A stretch of DNA of 64,000 nucleotides from contig CBDCUP010000022.1 in the NCBI GenBank assembly GCA_965222655.1, positions 806,001-870,000 on the forward strand, read 5' to 3'. The position numbers and the translations under genes were made by a program. Below, piece after piece: positions 34,717-42,594 of the stretch. Numbering within the stretch: the stretch's first letter is position 1; each line of letters opens with the position of its first letter. Below the pieces are notes generated by a model that did no database searches, was not told where the DNA came from, and worked only from the letters and a program-made list of their open reading frames with translations. This DNA is from CAUZIZ01 sp965222655 (GTDB lineage: Bacteria > Acidobacteriota > UBA6911 > RPQK01 > JAJDTT01).

Positions 34717-36447
34717 CTACCGGGCTTTCTCCCGAAGGGACTTCTGCATCTCTTGCGAGAAACCGCCCTGACCTGTGGCGGGATTGTCCTGGTGGCGAGG
34801 ATGAGGGGGAACTCCTGTAGCTGGCTCTGTGGACTTCAGACCCCACTGGTCGGACTGATGCCGGATCACACGCAGCCAGCGCCGGTTCGCCTTCTGGCGG
34901 ACCAGAGCACCGTCGGGATCGGGCAGCGTATAGGTCCAGGAGTAGACCTTGGCCCGGGTCACATAGAGCTTGAGGCACACCCCGCCGAACTCCTCCACAC
35001 TCAGATCATAGGGAGATCTCCCGCTCTTCCAGGTGAGCTCGTGGCCAGCACCGTCTGCTCGGATCGGGACAGCCTCCACCCGGGTGAAACCAGCGATTGG
35101 ATCGCCGTAGGGAGTGATTAACTCGGCTTCGATGGACCCTCCCTGGGCGTCTGCATTCACGAAGATCTGGTACGGAGGACCCCACGGCTTGGTCAGTAGC
35201 CAACCCTCATCCACTCCGGCGTCCAGGGAAACCCAGTGATCTTCGGGCATACGAGCCACCATGAGGGCGGCCACATCGCGCATATCTTCCTGGGCCAGGT
35301 CGTGGCTGAGCCAGTCCCACCAGCGATGGTTCCAGCGACTCGCCGTGAAGTAGATCCAGGTCTCCCCGTCCTTCACCACGGGGTTCTCGGCTGGGTATAA
35401 CATCCCTCCATCCTGGTCTCCCACTTCGCCGATGGGAACCACCGGAGAACGGTCGTCGGGACGGTGCCACTTCTGGGCGTCGCGGCTGTAGGCGAGAGCG
35501 ATCTCCAGCTGTCCGAGCTTGCCCTTGGGATAGTCGGGAGGTTTGTGATACGCCCCGTAGGTGGGAGCGAAGGGGTGGGTATAGTAGGGATTGATCATGC
35601 CCAGGAAGAAGTCCTCGTAGCGGAAGACGGGCATATCGTAGATGTTGTAGAGCTGGGGAGGATCCAGTTCGTCGCCTGCCACCAGCACCCTGCCCTTGTC
35701 CTCCCAGTTGACCAGGTCGTAGCTCTCGTACTGGGAGATGTCGCGGGGAGCATTGGGCACCCGCCGGGTCATGAGGACATATTTGCGTCGGTCCTCGTCG
35801 TAGAAGAGGGTGAAGTTGGCATCACTGATGCCCCTCATGACGGGGTTCACGTGTCGTGGGCGCTCCCAGTCGAGACCATCGTGGGAGTACGCCAGATTCA
35901 AGGTCACATGGTGCCCGGCCCACCTGGACTCCTCCCCGAAGGCGTCAAAGATCATCTTGTAGCGCCGCGCTGGCACGTCGCTGTGATCCTTGAGAATGGA
36001 ATAGCCAATGTGGTGCATGAAGGGAAAGATCATGTTGTTCTCTCGAGACCCATTGGATTCCACCAATCCCAGGACCGGCTTGCTCCACCTCAGCCCATCC
36101 TCGCTGGTGGCATAGGCGACGCCTCGTGGACCATCTGCCGTCTTTCCCTCCCAACGCATGAGCGTGTACCACATCTTGAAGATGTCCTCTTCCTGGTCGT
36201 ATTTGACATGGGCCGTGTTGAGCATGTCCCGGTCTGTCTCCCAGGGGGCATCCAGACGCATTACGGGATCGCGCCTTTTCTCTGCCTGGTTGACCGTCCG
36301 CTGCAACTTGTGGGTCTCGAGAAGAGGCTGGTCGTCAATGAGCAGGAACTTGTACTGAACCAGGGCCTGATCTCGAGCCTCTCCAGTCTGGGAGCTGGAC
36401 CAGGCTGTTTGAGCCAGGCCCAGTACCAACAGCAGCATTAGGCGCAT
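34717..36447 (-). CDS. Secreted five-bladed beta-propeller protein, glycosidase-like
   Basis: The start at 36447 (576 residues) is supported by a CAGGAGGG ribosome site and an immediate signal peptide MRLMLLLVLGLAQTAWS; the open frame extends 246 bp upstream without features. Propeller segments include IFKMWYTLMRW, VAYATSEDGLRWSKPVLGL and YSHDGLDWERP, and the beta-sandwich tail contains TPYGDPIAGFTRVEAVPIRA. It is the most diverged of three related proteins in the window. Polysaccharide processing is a fold-based guess. Divergent from the gene at 36669, with a 221-bp shared upstream region. Confidence 0.78.
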   Translation of the reverse strand: MRLMLLLVLGLAQTAWSSSQTGEARDQALVQYKFLLIDDQPLLETHKLQRTVNQAEKRRDPVMRLDAPWETDRDMLNTAHVKYDQEEDIFKMWYTLMRWEGKTADGPRGVAYATSEDGLRWSKPVLGLVESNGSRENNMIFPFMHHIGYSILKDHSDVPARRYKMIFDAFGEESRWAGHHVTLNLAYSHDGLDWERPRHVNPVMRGISDANFTLFYDEDRRKYVLMTRRVPNAPRDISQYESYDLVNWEDKGRVLVAGDELDPPQLYNIYDMPVFRYEDFFLGMINPYYTHPFAPTYGAYHKPPDYPKGKLGQLEIALAYSRDAQKWHRPDDRSPVVPIGEVGDQDGGMLYPAENPVVKDGETWIYFTASRWNHRWWDWLSHDLAQEDMRDVAALMVARMPEDHWVSLDAGVDEGWLLTKPWGPPYQIFVNADAQGGSIEAELITPYGDPIAGFTRVEAVPIRADGAGHELTWKSGRSPYDLSVEEFGGVCLKLYVTRAKVYSWTYTLPDPDGALVRQKANRRWLRVIRHQSDQWGLKSTEPATGVPPHPRHQDNPATGQGGFSQEMQKSLREKAR

Positions 36448-36668
36448 GGGCTTCCCTCCTGATACGATCCAGGCAGGATCGGAGTCGCCACTATATCCGA
36501 GTGGACAGGTGAAGAGGAGGGGGTGACCGGACCGCAGAGTTGTCCGCTGCCTGTTGACACTGACTGCGGCGATCGCGACACTGACAATCTGCCGGAGCGC
36601 CGGCGTCTTTGGAGCTACCGACTGCTTGCCTTGGCGGGGACCGTCATGGGACGAATCGAGGAGAACGC

Positions 36669-38231
36669 ATGATGAGCAAGATTCACTTTTCAAGACGTCA
36701 CTGGCTTAGACTGACGGGAGGGGCCGCTCTGGCCACCTCGACCGCCCTCCGGACCCGGGTCCGGGCCGCCGAAGCCGCCCCGGTCATTGACATCGGCTCG
36801 AGGCGCGAGCTGCTGGTGGACCGCCATTTGATTGAACGGCTCGATGGCGTGAGGCTCGCGCTGCATCGACCCGTGCGCCGTGAGATCGTGTTTCGAACCG
36901 ACGCCTCCTGGGAGGGTAACGCAAGCAGCTTCCAGAGCATCCTCCAGGATGGCGACCGCGTCCGGATGTACTATCGCGGCGGCCATCATCCCAACTCCAG
37001 GATCTATGAGACAGAAAAGCGCTCCTGGGAGACGCTCTGTCTGGCCGAGAGCAGGGACGGCATCCACTTCACCCGTCCCGAGCTGGGCATCGTGGAGTTT
37101 CGGGGCTCCACCAGGAACAACCTGATCCTGAATGAGGAGATGGTGCGTGAGATCGGGGGCAGGCTCTCCCTCTCGGCCACCCTCAAGGACACAAACCCCG
37201 ACTGCCCTCCCGGGGAGCGCTACAAGATTGTCCTCATGGGCAACAAGCCCCGAGGGCTCTTCCTGCTGGTCTCGGCCGACGGAATCCACTTTCGGTTGAG
37301 GAGCCCGGAGCCCTTCACGACCACCGGAGCCTTCGACTCCCAGAATCTCATTTTCTGGGATTCGGTCCATGGGGTCTACCGGGAGTATCACCGTGAGTTC
37401 GACCAGGGGGTCCGGGGCATCATGACCGCGGCCTCCAGGGACCCGGGGAAATTTCCGGAGCCGCAGTGGCTCCAGTATCCGGGGGCCACCGAGCAGGCCC
37501 TCTACACCAATCAGGTCCAGCCCTACTACCGGGCGCCCCACATCCTCATGGGATTCCCCATGCGCTACAACGACCGGGGCTGGTCGCCGTCGATGACCCA
37601 GCTGCCCAACCTGGAAGAGCGCCGATATCGTTCGGCACGCCACCCGCGTTTCGGCACCACGGTGACCGATACGGCGTTCATGACGAGCCGCGACGGCATC
37701 ACGTTCCACCGCTGGGGAGAGGCCTTCATCCGCCCTGGGCCGTCACGCAAGGACACGTGGACCTACGGCGACAACTTCGTCTTCTGGGGCATGATCCAGA
37801 CCAGATCGGATCTCGAAGACGCCCCGGACGAAATCTCGTTCTACGCTACGGAGGGTTACTGGGAGGGTTCCTATACCAGCGTCCGCCGCTACACCCTTCG
37901 CCTGGATGGCTTCGTGTCGGCACAGGCACCCCTCAGTGGAGGCGAGCTGATCACCAGGCCGCTGAGAGTCGACGGCTCCCGCCTGGAGATCAACTTCTCC
38001 ACCTCGGCAACCGGTACCGTGCGCATCGAGCTTCAAGTCGCGGACGGCAATCCGATCCCCGGGTATTCGCTGGCCGATTGCGATCCCCAGTTCGGTGACC
38101 AGCTGGACCGCGTTGTCTCGTGGAGGTCAGGCACAGACGTCAGCCCATTGGCTGGAAGACCCGTACGGATGAGGATCCAGCTGCAGGACGCGAATCTCTA
38201 TTCGTTTCGTTTCTCGAAAAAGCAGCCGTGA
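36669..38231 (+). CDS. Tat-exported five-bladed beta-propeller protein, glycosidase-like
   Basis: The start at ATG 36669 gives 520 residues; GAGGAG lies 6 bases upstream. The twin-arginine signal is SRRHWLRLTGGAALATSTAL. The mature part begins with the shared DIGSRRELLVDRHLIERLDG block, has VRMYYRGGHHPN and AESRDGIHFTRPELGI blades, and ends with IPGYSLADCDPQFGDQL and NLYSFRFSKK. Tat export suggests folding before secretion. The next gene starts inside its stop codon (GTGA), so the two are translationally coupled. Confidence 0.8.
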   Translation: MMSKIHFSRRHWLRLTGGAALATSTALRTRVRAAEAAPVIDIGSRRELLVDRHLIERLDGVRLALHRPVRREIVFRTDASWEGNASSFQSILQDGDRVRMYYRGGHHPNSRIYETEKRSWETLCLAESRDGIHFTRPELGIVEFRGSTRNNLILNEEMVREIGGRLSLSATLKDTNPDCPPGERYKIVLMGNKPRGLFLLVSADGIHFRLRSPEPFTTTGAFDSQNLIFWDSVHGVYREYHREFDQGVRGIMTAASRDPGKFPEPQWLQYPGATEQALYTNQVQPYYRAPHILMGFPMRYNDRGWSPSMTQLPNLEERRYRSARHPRFGTTVTDTAFMTSRDGITFHRWGEAFIRPGPSRKDTWTYGDNFVFWGMIQTRSDLEDAPDEISFYATEGYWEGSYTSVRRYTLRLDGFVSAQAPLSGGELITRPLRVDGSRLEINFSTSATGTVRIELQVADGNPIPGYSLADCDPQFGDQLDRVVSWRSGTDVSPLAGRPVRMRIQLQDANLYSFRFSKKQP

Positions 38232-39247
38232 AGGGGCGCGCACGCGACGATGAGCGTATTCGGGTCGGCGGAAAACCTTCCGCGGTCCCCACCACTCCGT
38301 TGGGAGACACCACGCGCGTCTGGCGCTCGCCTGAGATCGATCCATCAAGCTGCATTCTGGAGTTGGACGAGCAGGCGCGACTGGAACTGGCAGGGATCTG
38401 TGACGAGATTCGCAACTCCCCCCTTCCGGTGACACTCCGCCAGGCGGATCACTTCCAGATCCCCCACCTGCGCCAGCTGATGGCCGAGGCCAGGAACCGG
38501 CTGGACCATGGTATCGGGGTCGTCGTCCTGGACCGACTCCCCCTGGACGAGATGGAGCACGAAACCGCCCTGGCCGTCTCCTGGGCCCTGGGGAGTCTCA
38601 TCGGACGTCAGGTGGCCCAGAAATGGGATGGCACGATGCTCTACGACGTCACCGACAAGGGGCTGGAGTACGGCTACGGTGTGCGTGCGTCCTACACCAG
38701 CGTCGAGCTGGTCTTTCACACCGACAACGCCTTCGGAATGGCCCCTCCATCGTACGTCGCGCTCCTCTGTATTCATCCCGCTTCGGAGGGCGGAATCAGC
38801 CGCTTCTGCAGCCTGGTGGCCGTTCACGACCGACTGCTGGAAACCGAGCCGCGCTTGCTGGAGCGGCTCTACCAGCCCATGTTGTGGGACCGGCAGGCCG
38901 AGCACGCCGAAGGTGCTCCCAAGGTCTCCGAGGTCCCCATGTTCCGCCACCAAGATGGGCGTCTTCTTGCCCGCGTCAATCCCAGCCTGGTCCGCCAGGG
39001 CTACACCTTGGCCGGCCGGGAGATGGATGAGGCTCTACAAGCCGCACTGGAGGCTTTTCAACGCCTCAGCGAGAACCCTGAATTCTGGTTTGAACTGCCC
39101 ATCGAAAGGGGACAGCTTCAGTACCTCGACAACAGGGATATCGCCCACTACCGGAGCTCGTTCCGAGACCCTGCGGATGCGCGGCACAAACGGCACCTCG
39201 TTCGGACCTGGCATCGGGACCAGGGACGGCCTTCCTACGACGGCTGA
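38228..39247 (+). CDS. TauD/TfdA-like Fe(II)/2-oxoglutarate-type oxygenase
   Basis: I place the start at GTG 38228, overlapping the upstream stop, giving 339 residues; the longer frame from 38120 runs through the previous gene. The triad is visible as HTD in LVFHTDNAFGMAPPSYVALL and a distal His in NRDIAHYRSSF, with the 2-oxoglutarate arginine in KRHLVRTWHRD. It belongs to a different subfamily than the enzyme at 6644-7468 but recurs beside the same type of secreted propeller protein. Substrate unknown. Confidence 0.82.
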   Translation: MKGRARDDERIRVGGKPSAVPTTPLGDTTRVWRSPEIDPSSCILELDEQARLELAGICDEIRNSPLPVTLRQADHFQIPHLRQLMAEARNRLDHGIGVVVLDRLPLDEMEHETALAVSWALGSLIGRQVAQKWDGTMLYDVTDKGLEYGYGVRASYTSVELVFHTDNAFGMAPPSYVALLCIHPASEGGISRFCSLVAVHDRLLETEPRLLERLYQPMLWDRQAEHAEGAPKVSEVPMFRHQDGRLLARVNPSLVRQGYTLAGREMDEALQAALEAFQRLSENPEFWFELPIERGQLQYLDNRDIAHYRSSFRDPADARHKRHLVRTWHRDQGRPSYDG

Positions 39248-39608
39248 CCGAGTCCTTGCTAACGAACGGTCGTGAGCAGAAGAGGACAGAGCTGACAGCA
39301 AACCGTAGCCGCGTTACCGCCAACTCTCAATATCCTTGACGATCTTCCCTGGATCCGGTGCGTGCCCACCAGATTCTCCGTCCACTTTTCGTCCACCTAC
39401 GAAACTAAACAAAGCTCAACGAATCACCTCTTTGGATTGGCAAAAACCCGCGAGGATTCAAGCTTTTCTTATCATTTCGTAGCTTTTCACTTTGGGCACG
39501 ATCAGATTTAGGATTTGGTGGGTGAGAGCCCATGGGGGCCACGCGGATGATGTTGATTCGTGCCAATCACATTTCGGGCGATCGTTCAAAAACATCAGTT
39601 CCCAATGA
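39248..39608. other. Non-coding gap, nothing recognised
   Basis: About 360 bp of AT-richer sequence after the oxygenase gene. I found no gene, tRNA-like fold, clear terminator or repeat. It ends at the breakpoint where the ATPase fragment begins. Confidence 0.35.
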
Positions 39609-40262
39609 TCGCTAACAGGGAGCGACCTGTCGAGGTCTCTCGACGGCCTCTCCGACTACCTCAAGGAGCTCGCACTCCTGAGGCTTCGCTTCGCCGAGGA
39701 GTACATCGACGACTCACGACGACTGACCGACATCCTGCGGCCGGGACGCCTCGTGATCGTTGACCTCCGGGACGAGCTCGTCGAAAAGGGTGAGGCGCTC
39801 GGGCTCTTTGTCGTCCTTCTCCAGATGTTCGCCGAGACAACCTATGAGGGCCGACGGTTCAACAAGCTCGTTGTCTTCGACGAGGCCCACAAGTACATCG
39901 ACAGCCCGGACCTCGTAGCTGGGCTGGTCGAGGTAGTCCGCGAGATGCGGCACAAGGCGACGAGCATCATGGTTGCGTCGCAGGATCCGCCATCCGTGCC
40001 GACGTCGCTCACCGAACTCTCAAGCCAGATCATCCTGCACAAGTTCAATTCTCCCTCCTGGCCGAAACACGTACAGAGGGCAAATACTGCTCTAACTGAA
40101 CTGACTCCTGGAAAGCTAAGCAGCCTGAGTGCCGGCGAGGCTTACGTTTGGAGTGCGAAGGCAACCGATGATGCTTTTACACGCGCTACGGTTCGGGTCC
40201 GCTGTCGGCCAAGAGTCACGCTTCACGGCGGGACGACAAAGACTGCGATGGGCGACAACTGA
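39609..40262 (+). pseudogene. C-terminal fragment of a HerA/DUF87-like ATPase
   Basis: The frame opens after a TGA at 39606 and reads DGLSDYLKELALLRLRFAEE, then GRLVIVDLRDE, the Walker-B-type KLVVFDEAHKYI, the arginine/sensor region TSIMVASQDPPSVP, and the closing RPRVTLHGGTTKTA. These blocks are typical of the last third of HerA-like DNA-translocating ATPases. The P-loop half is absent, and no start with a ribosome site exists except an internal GTG at 39753. It is a dead fragment, probably of a mobile or defence gene. Confidence 0.7.
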
Positions 40263-40538
40263 TGCGAGCTGCTGGAATCACCGGTGAGGCAAACGGTAAG
40301 CGCCTTCTTGCGGCGGCCATTGCGCAAGTAGTCGAGGTTATTTTTCCAGGGGGCATACTCCACGATCCAAAAACACCAGCAAAAATCAGCAGGATCGAGT
40401 TTTTGCAGACCACGGAGTAAGGTCTGCCCAGCGGCCCTCCTTGAGCGTCAAACAACAGCCGGTTCACGGATCCGCCTCGTGGTTTCTAGGGACTGCCGAG
40501 AAAGATCATTAGAATTTGCAACCTGAGCGAGAGTTGGT

Positions 40539-40641
40539 CTACCCGCCGCTGAAAACATAGATCTTTAGGTCGTGGGGCTGGCCATGAGCTGTGGCGGCGA
40601 TGAAGAGCCAGAGCACGGTGAAGGCAAGTCTCTTAAGCCAT
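40539..40641 (-). pseudogene. N-terminal scrap of an exported esterase-like protein
   Basis: A good ribosome site AGGAGG (minus strand, 40652-40647) is 5 bases from ATG (40641), but that frame stops after two codons. In the neighbouring frame a signal peptide follows at once (KRLAFTVLWLFIAATAHGQ) and continues DLKIYVFSGG, then TAG. DLKIYVF(S)GGQSNM is the usual start of SGNH sialate-esterase-type proteins, so the TAG may replace that Gln. A frameshift plus a nonsense mutation would explain the sequence. The identification rests on few residues. The 276 bp before it show nothing else. Confidence 0.35.
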
Positions 40642-40755
40642 GTCAACCTCCTAGCGGCATAGTGGCTGAGATCCGTCCAGCTGTAGCGCTCCCCCGAGCG
40701 GCTTGCTGAGAGTATCAGTAAGTTCGAGACTAATACTAAACCCTCTCCAACGTTA

Positions 40756-41805
40756 ATGAGCGATGAGACGCTATTGACTCTTCTCATATCGACGCCGCGA
40801 TCGCACGAAATGTCACCACCCAGTGAGACCCTTGGTGAAATAGCTACGATGAAACTCGTGCCTCCTACAGCAGCAGAAGTGGCCCATTTGAAACCTGGGA
40901 ATAGCATTGGGCTGCTCTTCGTCGCGTTGGCGCTGTTCCTGACCGGGTTGTCAATTTTTCTTTCCAGTCTGGGCAGCGTGCCTGGGTGGTTGGCTGGTCA
41001 GTTCCTGCTGGCGATCGCCCTGCTGCAGTGGTTTGTTCTCCTTCACGAATGCGGTCACGGAAATCTCTTCAAAACCAAGTGGTTTCATACCTATGTCGGT
41101 CACCTGGCCTCCTTTTTCAGCTTCATTCCCTTTCATTCTTGGAGGTGGATCCACTCAAGACACCACAAGTGGACAGGATGGCAGGATCTGGATCCCACCA
41201 CCGCATCCCTAGTGCCAAGAGAACTCGGGCGACCCGAAAGACTGCTCATGAATGTGTGCTGGAAATACTGGATCCCACTCTTTTCTATACTCTATCGCCT
41301 CAACATTTTCTGGAGTCCCACTCGGCTGCGGGGAGTCTTTCACCGAAAGGACCAGCGTCGGAAGGTGGCCTTGAATTCCCTATTGCTGGTGGCTTCGTAT
41401 GGTGGAGTCATCTCCCTCGTCGGCTTCGGGCAACTGGTGGGACTCGTCGGGCTAGGAATCCTATTCAACCTGGTCTTCCAGGATCCTCTCCTTCTGAGCC
41501 AACATACGCATGTCCCCTTGAACCTGAGTCAGGGCGATGAGGTGCAAGCCTATCCCGCAGTTGAGCAGGAAGTTTTCACGCGTTCGCTCAGGTTTCCCGG
41601 CTGGTTCTCGACGTTGGTTCTACTGAACTTTGACGCCCATGAACTGCACCATATGTACCCGTTTGTCCCGGGCTACTATCTGAAGCGTGTGAGGTACTCG
41701 CCCCACAACGAGATGCACTGGTGGCAGTGGATCCGAAAAGCCCGAAAGATCCCAGGCCAGGTGTTTCTGTTCCAGAACAGAAACACAACCGGATACGAAA
41801 TTTAG
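40756..41805 (+). CDS. Membrane fatty acid desaturase family protein
   Basis: A 349-residue integral membrane diiron enzyme. The three histidine boxes are HECGH, HSRHH and HELHH (within DAHELHHMYPFVPGYYL). Four or more hydrophobic segments surround them. The start could be later (ATG 40810 or 40849), since the first 30 residues are polar and the ribosome site is weak. As first gene of the lipid cluster it would introduce a double bond or hydroxyl into an acyl or alkyl chain. The regiochemistry is not predictable, and it does not resemble the plasmanylethanolamine desaturase CarF by its boxes. Confidence 0.88.
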   Translation: MSDETLLTLLISTPRSHEMSPPSETLGEIATMKLVPPTAAEVAHLKPGNSIGLLFVALALFLTGLSIFLSSLGSVPGWLAGQFLLAIALLQWFVLLHECGHGNLFKTKWFHTYVGHLASFFSFIPFHSWRWIHSRHHKWTGWQDLDPTTASLVPRELGRPERLLMNVCWKYWIPLFSILYRLNIFWSPTRLRGVFHRKDQRRKVALNSLLLVASYGGVISLVGFGQLVGLVGLGILFNLVFQDPLLLSQHTHVPLNLSQGDEVQAYPAVEQEVFTRSLRFPGWFSTLVLLNFDAHELHHMYPFVPGYYLKRVRYSPHNEMHWWQWIRKARKIPGQVFLFQNRNTTGYEI

Positions 41806-41809
41806 TTAC

Positions 41810-41971
41810 ATGGCGCCCACCCTTCCGCAAATGACGCCTGAGCTCGAGCAGCGCCCCGGTACTTCCTCGGGTACTGGAGCCTCTGGCCGCGACGTAACCA
41901 AACCTTTCAATGATATGAGCAATGTAGTCGCCATCGCCATGAGGGCTGCTGATCGTCGACCCCTTGGATGA
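41810..41971 (+). CDS. Possible small ORF between desaturase and CDP-archaeol-synthase-like gene
   Basis: A 53-codon frame starts 4 bases after the desaturase stop and ends overlapping the next gene's start (ATGATG, 41968-41973). The peptide begins MAPTLPQMTPELEQRPGTSS and is Thr/Gly/Arg-rich with no membrane segment. Its fit into the operon spacing is suggestive, but there is no clear ribosome site and no family, so it may be a chance frame. Confidence 0.25.
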   Translation: MAPTLPQMTPELEQRPGTSSGTGASGRDVTKPFNDMSNVVAIAMRAADRRPLG

Positions 41972-42594
41972 TGGTTCCTGGCGGAAATATGGCGCCCAAT
42001 TCGGCCATTTCTCACTTAGACCCTCTTTCCTGCTCCCTTCTCATCATTACCGCCTTTGTCCTGGCCGGCATACTCCAAACGGTCTGGTTCAAATCACCGT
42101 TGTCGGCTCGGCTGGCCATCCCATTGGATGGTGGCAGGACCTTTCGCAGCCAGCCGATCTTCGGTGAAAACAAAACGGTGCGGGGATTTGTGGTCATGGT
42201 TCCCGCAGCTGGGCTAGCGTTTTTTGTTCTGGCTCAACTCCTCCCAGTACTGCCCTTCAATCTGGCCGGCGGCACCTGGCAGATGTCGAGCACCGGGTAC
42301 GGACTACTGGGACTGGCAGCCGGCTTCGGCTTTATGATCGGTGAACTTCCCAACTCGTTCCTCAAGCGGCAGTTCGAAATTCCACCTGGTGGTCGACCTG
42401 ATAACCCTCTGGTCAAACCGCTCTTCTTTCTCATCGATCGACTGGACTCCATCGTCGGAATGCTGTTGGTCGTGAGCCTGATGGTGCCCACAACCTGGCA
42501 TATCTGGTTTCTGGTGCTCCTTATTGGCGGCGGGATTCACTGGTGCTTCAGTCTCGTTCTCTTCCTGCTGGGAGCAAAGGATCGACCGGCATGA
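41968..42594 (+). CDS. CDP-archaeol synthase-like cytidylyltransferase
   Basis: A 208-residue membrane protein with four to five hydrophobic segments. The signature LDGGRTFRSQPIFGENKTVR is that of the CarS/DUF46 family (archaeal CDP-archaeol synthase), which transfers CMP from CTP to an unsaturated archaetidic acid. The second block PLFFLIDRLDSIVGM matches the LDQLDF region. Bacterial homologues exist with unknown lipid substrates. Here it would activate a phosphatidic-acid-like intermediate for the CDP-alcohol phosphatidyltransferase at 51648. Its stop overlaps the next start (ATGA). Confidence 0.82.
   Translation: MMVPGGNMAPNSAISHLDPLSCSLLIITAFVLAGILQTVWFKSPLSARLAIPLDGGRTFRSQPIFGENKTVRGFVVMVPAAGLAFFVLAQLLPVLPFNLAGGTWQMSSTGYGLLGLAAGFGFMIGELPNSFLKRQFEIPPGGRPDNPLVKPLFFLIDRLDSIVGMLLVVSLMVPTTWHIWFLVLLIGGGIHWCFSLVLFLLGAKDRPA

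Noticed and set aside
39753..40262. Intact small ATPase
   Set aside because: The family blocks extend upstream of the GTG and the P-loop half is missing, so it is a fragment.
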